6,035 nt of DNA from Rhodocyclales bacterium (GTDB lineage Bacteria > Pseudomonadota > Gammaproteobacteria > Burkholderiales > Rhodocyclaceae): contig JAJTBM010000195.1 of NCBI GenBank assembly GCA_021286885.1, forward strand, positions 1-6,035, written 5' to 3'. The notes beneath the pieces are model-generated. The model was not told where the DNA came from. It saw only the letters and a list, made by a program, of their open reading frames with translations, and did not search any database. The translations under genes were made by a program, and so were the position numbers. Below are positions 1 to 4,798 of the stretch, piece after piece (the first letter of the stretch is position 1; each line of letters starts with the position of its first letter).

Positions 1-418
1 AGCGCTGGACGGCTTCCTTCTTCTGGTTGGCCATGCGCAGGTGGTAGTTCACCAGATAGCCCTCGGCATCGGCTTCAAGCTTGTGGCAGAACAGGGTGGG
101 CATGCCCAGTTGTTCCATCAGGGGCATGGCGAATTCGTAGAAGGTGTCGGACAGGATGATGACCTGGAAGTCCTTGCGCAGCGCATCCAGAAAATCCTTG
201 GCGCCGGGCTCGGGGCCCATTTCGGAGATCACCTTCTGGATGTCGGGCAGGCCCAGCTTGTGCTGCTTGAGCAGATCCAGGCGGTACTTCATCAGCTTGT
301 CGTAGTCCGGCTCGTCGCGGGTGGTGCGACGCAGTTCGGGGATGCCGGTGCGCTCCGCGAATTCGATCCAGATTTCGGGGACGAGAACACCTTCGAGGTC
401 GAGACAGACGAGTTGCAC
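1..418 (-). CDS. thrH: Phosphoserine phosphatase / homoserine phosphotransferase ThrH (3' end outside window)
   Basis: HAD-superfamily cytoplasmic enzyme. The characterised ThrH of Pseudomonas dephosphorylates phosphoserine and can pass the phosphate to homoserine, linking serine and threonine synthesis. The visible 139 residues begin MQLVCLDLEGVLVPE, the ThrH form of HAD motif I, with nucleophile Asp7 and Glu9 in place of the usual second Asp. Motif II follows as VIILSDTFYEF (Ser90). CHKLE lies near 111-115, and Lys133/134 lie close to where the motif III Lys is expected. The family is about 205 residues long, so roughly the last third, including motif IV, lies beyond the left edge. I chose the GTG at 418 because GGAG at 427-430 sits 8 nt upstream and the N-terminus then aligns with known ThrH; another in-frame GTG at 427 would overlap that site. 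The ABC-F gene lies upstream on the same strand, but a hairpin and a promoter between them suggest separate transcription. Identification is firm from motif wording. Confidence 0.93.
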   Translation of the reverse strand, partial: MQLVCLDLEGVLVPEIWIEFAERTGIPELRRTTRDEPDYDKLMKYRLDLLKQHKLGLPDIQKVISEMGPEPGAKDFLDALRKDFQVIILSDTFYEFAMPLMEQLGMPTLFCHKLEADAEGYLVNYHLRMANQKKEAVQR

Positions 419-426
419 GGCAAACA

Positions 427-430
427 CTCC
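427..430 (-). promoter_or_regulatory. Ribosome binding site deciding the thrH GTG start
   Basis: GGAG on the minus strand, 8 nt before the GTG at 418-416. It overlaps the alternative in-frame GTG at 427-425, which argues against that codon being the start. Confidence 0.7.
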
Positions 431-494
431 AAAACAAAAGACGGATGATGGAAACACACGGATGGGCAGACAGGTGCGCCGCCCCTGGCCCGCG

Positions 495-503
495 ATTCTA
501 GCA
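495..503 (-). promoter_or_regulatory. Extended -10 promoter for thrH
   Basis: On the minus strand the bases read TGCTAGAAT: a TG-n extension followed by TAGAAT, one mismatch from the sigma-70 consensus TATAAT. No convincing -35 hexamer lies 16-18 bp upstream, where the GC hairpin sits, but an extended -10 can compensate. The predicted transcript starts near 488 and would have a leader of about 70 nt before the GTG at 418. Inferred from sequence only. Confidence 0.5.
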
Positions 504-511
504 AAGACTCG

Positions 512-536
512 CCCCCGGGCCGTGCTGGCCCGGGGG
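512..536 (-). terminator. Strong hairpin after the ABC-F gene, probable terminator
   Basis: A perfect 10-bp GC stem (CCCCCGGGCC at 512-521 pairing with GGCCCGGGGG at 527-536) closes a 5-nt loop, 11 bases past the ABC-F stop codon. In the minus direction it is followed by GAGTCTTTGC, only a weak T-rich stretch, so intrinsic termination may be incomplete. It sits immediately before the thrH promoter, the expected place for a gene boundary. Confidence 0.55.
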
Positions 537-547
537 AAGATGGGGCT

Positions 548-2458
548 TCAGTCGGCGGGAATGGCTTCGAGGGCTTCGTGCAGCTCCAGCCAGCGCAGCT
601 CGGCCTCATCCAGGCGCTCGGCCAGCTCGGCCTGGCGCTTGAGCAGCTTGGGCACCTCGCCCGCGTCGGGGCCGGTGTACAGCTCCGGGCTGCCGAGGCG
701 TTCGTCCAGGGCTGCCTTTTCGGTGGTCCAGGGCTTGAGCTTCTTTTCGAGTTGCTCCAGCTCCCGCAGCAGCGGGCGGCGGGCGGCGAGGCGGGCCTGG
801 CGGTCGGCGGCGGCAGCTTCCCGCTCGGCCTTGCGACTGGCCTTGTCGGCGGCCTTGTCCGGGCACTGGGCGGCGGCGGCTTCCGCGCTACGGCGCTGGG
901 CGAGCCAGGATTTGTAATCATCCAGATCCCCGTCGAAGGGGGTCAGGCGGCCATCATCCACCAGCAGGAAGCGGTCGCAGGTGGCGCGCAGCAGGGCCCG
1001 GTCGTGGGACACGATCACCATCCCGCCCTCGTAATCCTGGAGTGCCAGGGTCAGGGCGTGGCGCATTTCCAGATCCAGGTGGTTGGTGGGTTCGTCCAGC
1101 AGCAGCAGGTTGGGCTGGTTCCAGATCAGCAGGGCCAGGGCCAGCCGGGATTTTTCACCCCCGGAAAACGGGCCGCAGGCGGTGGTGGCCATGTCGCCGT
1201 TGAAATCGAAGCCGCCCAGGTAGTTGCGCAGCTCCTGTTCGCGGGTTTGCGGGTCCAGGCGCAGCATGTGCTGGAGGGCGGATTCTTCCGGGCGCAGGCT
1301 TTCCAGGGCGTGCTGGGCAAAGTAGCCCAGTTCCAGCCCCTTGCCTTCGCGGCGCACGCCCGCCGTGGGCTTGAGGCCCCCGGAGAGCAGCTTGATGAGG
1401 GTGGATTTGCCCGCCCCGTTGCGCCCCAGGAGCCCGATCCGTTCGCCCGGGCGGATGGTGAGATCCATCCCGGCCAGGATGGGCTTGTCCACGTAGCCGG
1501 CGGCGGCGGCTTCAATCTGCAGCAGCGGATCGGGCGCCGCCGTGCAGGGGCGGAAGCTGAAATTGAAAGGTGTGTCGATGTGGGCGGCGGCGATCACCTC
1601 CATCCGCTCCAGGGCCTTGATCCGGCTCTGGGCCTGGCGGGCCTTGGTGGCCTTGGCGCGGAAGCGGTCCACGTATTTTTGCAGGTGGGCGCGCTCGCGC
1701 TGCTGCTTGTCGAACAGGGCCTGCTGCTGCGACAAGCGCTCGGCCCGCTGGCGTTCAAAGTCGGAATAGCTGCCGGTGTAGAGGGTCAGGCGCTGGGTCT
1801 CGATGTGGGCGATCTGGCCCACCACTGCATCCAGAAAATCCCGGTCGTGGGAGATCAGCACCAGGGTGCCCCGGTAGCTGGTGAGCCACTGCTCCAGCCA
1901 GATCACTGCATCCAGATCCAGGTGGTTGGTGGGTTCATCGAGCAGCAGCAGATCGGAGCGGCACATCAGGGCCTGGGCCAGGTTGAGACGCATCCGCCAG
2001 CCCCCCGAAAAGTCGGATACCGGGCGTTCCAAGTCGGCGCCACCAAAGCCCAGCCCGTCCATCAGGGCGGCAGCGCGGGCGCGGGCGGCGTAGCCTTCGA
2101 TCTCTTGCAGGCGGCCGTGCAGGTGGCCGATTTCCTCGCCATCGTGGGCGGCCTCGGCAGCTGCCAGCGCGGCTTCGATGCGGCGCAGTTCGGCGTCGCC
2201 ATCCAGCACATATTCGATGGCCGGGCGCGCCAGGGCTGGCGTTTCCTGGGCCACATGGGCGATCACCCAGGCGGCGGGAATCTCCAGATCCCCCGCATCC
2301 TGATGCAGGTCGCCGCGCAGGAGCGCAAACAGGCTGGACTTGCCGCAGCCATTGGCCCCGGTGAGACCCACTTTCCAGCCCGGGTGGATCTGGAGGCTGA
2401 CGTTTTCAACGAGGGTTTTGACGCCCCGGGCAAGGCGCAGGTTACGAAACTGGATCAC
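548..2458 (-). CDS. YheS-type ABC-F ATPase (ribosome-associated, no membrane domain)
   Basis: A cytoplasmic twin-ATPase protein with no membrane segments, hence not a transporter. ABC-F proteins bind the ribosomal E site and act on stalled or specialised translation. From the GTG start it is 636 residues, close to E. coli YheS. Domain 1 has Walker A GANGCGKS (34-41), signature FSGGW (150-154), Walker B LLLLDEP (170-176) with catalytic Glu175, and switch His204. The charged helical P-site interacting linker spans about 235-290, including YVDRFRAKATKARQAQSR. Domain 2 has Walker A GRNGAGKS (345-352), signature FSGGEKSR (431-438), Walker B LLLLDEP (451-457) and switch His485. A basic, Ala-rich coiled-coil tail covers about 540-636. 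All catalytic residues are intact. I chose the GTG at 2458 (MIQFRNLRLARG) because YheS homologues begin there and a -10 box lies between it and the in-frame ATG at 2533. Neither start has a good ribosome binding site. Family assignment is firm; YheS versus a close paralogue is inferred from wording and length. Confidence 0.93.
   Translation of the reverse strand: MIQFRNLRLARGVKTLVENVSLQIHPGWKVGLTGANGCGKSSLFALLRGDLHQDAGDLEIPAAWVIAHVAQETPALARPAIEYVLDGDAELRRIEAALAAAEAAHDGEEIGHLHGRLQEIEGYAARARAAALMDGLGFGGADLERPVSDFSGGWRMRLNLAQALMCRSDLLLLDEPTNHLDLDAVIWLEQWLTSYRGTLVLISHDRDFLDAVVGQIAHIETQRLTLYTGSYSDFERQRAERLSQQQALFDKQQRERAHLQKYVDRFRAKATKARQAQSRIKALERMEVIAAAHIDTPFNFSFRPCTAAPDPLLQIEAAAAGYVDKPILAGMDLTIRPGERIGLLGRNGAGKSTLIKLLSGGLKPTAGVRREGKGLELGYFAQHALESLRPEESALQHMLRLDPQTREQELRNYLGGFDFNGDMATTACGPFSGGEKSRLALALLIWNQPNLLLLDEPTNHLDLEMRHALTLALQDYEGGMVIVSHDRALLRATCDRFLLVDDGRLTPFDGDLDDYKSWLAQRRSAEAAAAQCPDKAADKASRKAEREAAAADRQARLAARRPLLRELEQLEKKLKPWTTEKAALDERLGSPELYTGPDAGEVPKLLKRQAELAERLDEAELRWLELHEALEAIPAD
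1068..1093. repeat. Copy 1 of a 26-bp exact direct repeat inside the ABC-F gene
   Basis: Identical over 26 bases to 1911-1936 and near-identical for about 15 bases more. Both copies encode the Walker B region (DEPTNHLDL) of the two ATPase halves. The spacing is 843 bp, exactly 281 codons. Confidence 0.85.
1911..1936. repeat. Copy 2 of the 26-bp direct repeat inside the ABC-F gene
   Basis: Partner of 1068-1093, encoding the Walker B/D-loop region of the first ATPase domain. It reflects the ancient duplication of the ABC domain plus shared codon choice rather than a mobile repeat. Confidence 0.85.
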
Positions 2459-2492
2459 GGTGGCAGGGGAGCGGGAATGCAGGAAATCCGGT

Positions 2493-2498
2493 ATTGTA
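2493..2498 (-). promoter_or_regulatory. -10 box (TACAAT) for the ABC-F gene, possibly bidirectional
   Basis: TACAAT on the minus strand is one mismatch from TATAAT. A transcript starting near 2486 would have a leader of about 27 nt before the GTG at 2458 and would exclude the upstream ATG at 2533. No good -35 hexamer is visible. Shifted by one base, the plus strand reads TATTGT (2492-2497, four of six matches), so the same AT-rich island could serve the divergent gene at 2532. Confidence 0.45.
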
Positions 2499-2531
2499 AG
2501 CGGTCTGCCGTCATCACGCCCTTTGCCACCC

Positions 2532-3281
2532 ATGCGCCGCTCTGCCTTGACCCCGATTGCTGCCCTCCTGCTGTCTGCCTCCTGCTGGAGCGCCGCCCAG
2601 GCTGCCCCCGCTGCCGATGCCAGCCCGGCCAGCTCCGCCAGTCACAAGGCGGTGAGCAATCAGGTGGAGGCCCTGCGGGTGCAGGCTGAAAACCAGCGCC
2701 AGCAGGCTGCGTACGAGTTTAATCAGCAGGAAATCGCCTGCTACAAGCTGTTCCGGGTCAATCACTGCATCGACCAGGCCAAGCAGCGCCGTATCCAGCA
2801 GGTGCGGGCCGCCCGGGCGGTGGATCTGGAAGCCGACCGGCTCAGTCTGGAAGACAAGAATCTGCGCTACACCGAGCGCAAGGCCGAGGCCCAGGAAAAC
2901 GAACCGCGCAAGGCAGTGGAGCAGGCCGAAACCGAGGCCCGCAACCGGGCCGATACCGAACGGCGTCTGCAGGACATGGCCGAAAAGGATACCGCCCGGG
3001 TTCAGCGGGAACAGGAAGGCCCCCAGCGGGCCGCCGCTGCCCAGGCTGAGCGCATCCGCAAGGATGCCGAAACCGCCCAGCGCAGGGCTGAAGAAGCTGC
3101 CGATGCCCGCGCCCGCGCAGCCCAAGCGCGGGATGATCGCGCCGCCTACGCTCGCCGCAACGCCGAAGCCGCCCAGAAAAAAGCTGAAAAAGCCCGCAAG
3201 GCCCAGGCCCAGCAAGCTGAAACTGAAACGGCCCCTCCGGCCAACGCCACCCGTACGCCCGCAGGTGTGCTCAAGCCCTGA
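2532..3281 (+). CDS. Exported Ala/Glu/Arg-rich coiled-coil protein with a Cys pair, unknown function
   Basis: A 249-residue protein I cannot name. Residues 1-24 form a Sec signal peptide: basic MRRS, hydrophobic core to about 17, and an AQA site near 22-24. Cys18 (LLSASC) only poorly fits a lipobox, because position -3 is Ser. The mature protein is probably periplasmic. From about 43 to 235 it is strongly helical, with charged Ala, Glu, Arg, Lys and Gln and almost no Gly or Pro, resembling the extended helical stretch of TolA. The one distinctive region is near 60-90: ACYKLFRVNHCIDQAKQRR with Cys70 and Cys79, the only cysteines after the signal peptide, which could form a disulfide. I recall similar Cys-pair coiled-coil proteins in betaproteobacteria, all without a known role. 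The C-terminus is a Pro/Thr tail. I chose the ATG at 2532 because it starts exactly at the signal peptide; no Shine-Dalgarno is visible. It is divergent from the ABC-F gene and ends 24 bp from the convergent GGDEF-like gene. Confidence 0.75.
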   Translation: MRRSALTPIAALLLSASCWSAAQAAPAADASPASSASHKAVSNQVEALRVQAENQRQQAAYEFNQQEIACYKLFRVNHCIDQAKQRRIQQVRAARAVDLEADRLSLEDKNLRYTERKAEAQENEPRKAVEQAETEARNRADTERRLQDMAEKDTARVQREQEGPQRAAAAQAERIRKDAETAQRRAEEAADARARAAQARDDRAAYARRNAEAAQKKAEKARKAQAQQAETETAPPANATRTPAGVLKP

Positions 3282-3305
3282 GGCTGGTTTTAGCGGGTTG
3301 GAGGT

Positions 3306-3839
3306 TCAGTCGGTGCTGGGGTGATGCCCCGTCCGCACGCCTGTCGCAGAGCGTCGGGCGGCCTGTAGTGCGGTTTGGGCCTGTGTCAGGAGTGTCTTGC
3401 GCAGCTCCATGGGCCCCTGGGCCAGCCCCACGCTCAAGCGTACCGGGCGATGCTCCCGTCCCAGCATGATCTGGCCTGCCACTGCGCAGCAGATCCGGTT
3501 AGCCAGCAGATGAGCACTGCTGGCGCTGCGCCCCGGGCATTGGATCAAAAAAATGCCTTCCTCGTTGTGCCCTTGCCGTTCGTTGGCCGATAAATGCCGC
3601 TGGATCACCTGGGCCACCTGCTCCAAGGCGGTTTTCATCGCGCTCGCGCCCAGGCGGGAGCGCAGGGAGTGAAAGTTTTCAACGCCCAAAGCAAGTACGG
3701 CCATTTCTCCTGCAGTACACATGGGCGCCAGCGTTTGGGCTGCATCCGGGGTCAAGGCCGCGTCCGCCGAGCCACGCTGGGGCGTGGGCTGACGTAAACC
3801 CAGCAGGGCATTCAAAAAATGCAGGGGGGGCGGAACCAT
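3306..3839 (-). CDS. Stand-alone degenerate GGDEF-like protein, probably inactive
   Basis: Read from the ATG at 3839 this gives 177 residues. About 46-163 follow the plan of a GGDEF (diguanylate cyclase) domain: a first strand and helix (MAVLALGVENFHSLRSRLG), the EQVAQVIQRHL helix, a central hairpin, LLANRI, the late strand VRLSVGLAQG (like the SxGxA of the family), and a closing helix LLTQAQTALQAARR matching the usual ADxALYxAK. At the active-site hairpin the sequence reads NEEGIFLIQ where GGDEF is expected, so the GTP- and metal-binding residues are gone and cyclase activity is unlikely. No sensor domain, membrane segment or EAL domain is present. The start is uncertain: the ATG at 3839 lacks a ribosome binding site, whereas an ATG at 3864, one frame away, has a good one. 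The frames would join if a seven-C run at 3824-3830 lost one base, giving 185 residues. It could therefore be a frameshifted gene. It is convergent with the coiled-coil gene. Confidence 0.65.
   Translation of the reverse strand: MVPPPLHFLNALLGLRQPTPQRGSADAALTPDAAQTLAPMCTAGEMAVLALGVENFHSLRSRLGASAMKTALEQVAQVIQRHLSANERQGHNEEGIFLIQCPGRSASSAHLLANRICCAVAGQIMLGREHRPVRLSVGLAQGPMELRKTLLTQAQTALQAARRSATGVRTGHHPSTD
3824..3830. repeat. Homopolymer run of seven C (minus strand) near the start of the GGDEF-like gene
   Basis: Seven G on the plus strand, seven C in coding sense, followed closely by six T (3814-3819 on the plus strand). Loss of one base in either run would place the well-supported ATG at 3864 in frame with the GGDEF-like reading frame. 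Confidence 0.9.
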
Positions 3840-3871
3840 GGGTGTGCGGATTTGTATGAGGCATGCTCTGA

Positions 3872-3875
3872 TCCT
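3872..3875 (-). promoter_or_regulatory. Ribosome binding site pointing to an ATG at 3864
   Basis: AGGA on the minus strand, 7 nt before an ATG at 3864-3862. That frame begins MPHTNPHTHGSAPP and stops after 61 codons, at 3679. The ATG at 3839 in the GGDEF-like frame has no comparable site (CGCACACCC precedes it). Translation probably starts at 3864, implying a frameshift at the C run. Confidence 0.5.
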
Positions 3876-3970
3876 AGTCTACGGCGCCGCAGCGGGTTTC
3901 TGGAGTGTGGGCGGACGCCTTCCTCCCCTTCGCCTGGGTTGGGGAAAATACGCAGTGGGACGTGATGCGT

Positions 3971-3993
3971 TTTGTGGCATTCTGTGACACAAA
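3971..3993. promoter_or_regulatory. Operator-like inverted repeat in the divergent gap
   Basis: TTTGTG and CACAAA, exact 6-bp arms separated by 11 bases, lie in the 284-bp gap between the GGDEF-like gene and the cytochrome gene. The symmetry suits a dimeric regulator, but I cannot assign one; it does not match the CRP/Fnr half-site spacing. It lies about 75 bp upstream of the cytochrome -10 box. Confidence 0.3.
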
Positions 3994-4002
3994 GGCTCGC
4001 AA

Positions 4003-4018
4003 GACAGCAGAATCTGTC
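4003..4018. repeat. Short inverted repeat GACAG-N6-CTGTC
   Basis: Exact 5-bp arms with a 6-base centre, ten bases after the TTTGTG/CACAAA repeat and upstream of the cytochrome promoter candidate. It could be a second operator or chance; arms this short are weak evidence. Confidence 0.25.
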
Positions 4019-4068
4019 GTTGCAATGCTTTTGGAATGCATTTGAGGGTGTTTTCGATGCCGTGAGGA

Positions 4069-4074
4069 TACAAT
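4069..4074 (+). promoter_or_regulatory. -10 box (TACAAT) upstream of the cytochrome gene
   Basis: TACAAT, one mismatch from consensus, lies 49 bp before the cytochrome ATG, giving a leader of about 43 nt from a start near 4081. No good -35 hexamer lies 16-18 bp upstream, so an activator, perhaps acting through the upstream inverted repeats, is plausible but unproven. Confidence 0.4.
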
Positions 4075-4110
4075 GCGCCCTCGTTTGTCGCTTTCAAGCA
4101 CAAGAATGAT

Positions 4111-4116
4111 AGGGAG
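4111..4116 (+). promoter_or_regulatory. Ribosome binding site of the cytochrome gene
   Basis: AGGGAG with a 7-nt spacer to the ATG at 4124. It selects this start over the in-frame ATGs at 4073 and 4106, which would put extra residues before the signal peptide. Confidence 0.75.
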
Positions 4117-4123
4117 AACGCAT

Positions 4124-4798
4124 ATGACGATCAGCACGCGGGGCGCCCTCAGCAGCCTGTTTCAGGCTGCGTTGTTGGCTTTGACGCTGGGTGCCGTGAC
4201 TGGCCAGGCCCAGGCCCAGTCTGGGCCGAATGCCCGGGAGCATCTGGAGCGCATCAGTGCAGCCAAGCTTGCCGACCAGAAAACAGCCCACGACAATGGC
4301 AAGAAGGCTTCATTCTTCTGTGCCAACTGTCATGGGGAGTTCGGCTCCAGCAAATACCCGGAAGTGCCCAACCTCGCTGGTCAGCATCCCGCCTATGTGC
4401 TCAACCAGATCGATGCCTTCCTGACCGGCAAGCGCAAGGATGCCTTCATGCAGGGGCTGATGAAGGTCTTGAACAACGAGGAAAAGGCCAGCATCGCCCA
4501 TTACTACTCGACTCAGATTCCAGTGCCGGCGATGGCGACGCCGGGCCCCCGGGCTGCGGAAGGCCGGGATCTGTATCAAAAGCACTGCCAGCGCTGCCAT
4601 GGGCCCGATGCCCGGGGGGCTGAGTCCATGCCCCGTCTGGCTGGGCAGCAGGTGGAGTACTTGCGGCGCAGTCTGAGCCGCTATCTGAAGAACACCGGAG
4701 GCATGGCGGGCCTGTTTGCGGTGGGGCTACAAGACGGCCTTAGCGGGGCATGGGAAGGGGCGCCCCGGTGCTGCCGTATACAGTTTCCCCTTCCTTGA
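4124..4798 (+). CDS. Periplasmic diheme cytochrome c4-like protein with abnormal C-terminus
   Basis: A 224-residue exported electron carrier of the c4 type: two class I cytochrome c domains that typically shuttle electrons to terminal oxidases or other periplasmic reductases. Residues 1-31 are a Sec signal peptide ending AQA. Heme site 1 is CANCH (66-70), followed by PNLAGQHPAYVLNQI and likely axial ligand Met109 or Met113, then the closing helix EEKASIAHYYS. Heme site 2 is CQRCH (155-159), followed by MPRLAGQQVEYLRRSL and likely ligand Met194. By alignment of the two halves, MAGLFAVGLQD (194-204) matches MQGLMKVLNN of domain 1. The expected final helix (pattern DxxIxxLAxYY) is then missing, and about 20 unrelated residues follow, including Cys216-Cys217, encoded antisense to the end of the amidohydrolase gene. 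The second heme pocket may therefore be destabilised. The start is set by the ribosome binding site at 4111. Cytochrome identity is firm; whether it is functional is open. Confidence 0.88.
   Translation: MTISTRGALSSLFQAALLALTLGAVTGQAQAQSGPNAREHLERISAAKLADQKTAHDNGKKASFFCANCHGEFGSSKYPEVPNLAGQHPAYVLNQIDAFLTGKRKDAFMQGLMKVLNNEEKASIAHYYSTQIPVPAMATPGPRAAEGRDLYQKHCQRCHGPDARGAESMPRLAGQQVEYLRRSLSRYLKNTGGMAGLFAVGLQDGLSGAWEGAPRCCRIQFPLP

Noticed and set aside
181..1845. Shared string GCATCCAGAAAATCC near 184 (thrH) and 1828 (ABC-F)
   Set aside because: Both encode a DFLDA peptide in unrelated proteins. A 15-base match from shared codon use is not evidence of a repeat element.
2459..2533. Start of the ABC-F protein at the ATG at 2533 (25 extra residues)
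   Set aside because: The extra residues (MGGKGRDDGRPL...) have no counterpart in YheS proteins. The codon overlaps the divergent start at 2532, and the likely -10 box lies downstream of it.
578..2689. A 703-codon open frame on the plus strand opposite the ABC-F gene
   Set aside because: It is antisense to a clear ABC-F gene. Its translation is Gly/Gln/Ala/Val low-complexity with no domain, as expected from GC-rich codon use on the other strand.
2514..3215. A 233-codon Gly/Leu-rich minus-strand frame resembling a membrane protein
   Set aside because: It is the complement of the Ala/Glu/Arg-rich coiled-coil gene; the hydrophobic look comes from reverse-reading Lys/Glu/Ala codons. No ribosome binding site or family resemblance.
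3871..3876. TAGGAT on the minus strand as a -10 box for the GGDEF-like gene
   Set aside because: It overlaps the AGGA ribosome binding site for the ATG at 3864, would put the transcript start at that codon, and has no -35 partner.
4757..4766. Palindrome GGGGCGCCCC at the cytochrome/amidohydrolase overlap as a terminator
   Set aside because: It has no loop and no T-run in either direction, and lies inside both coding frames.
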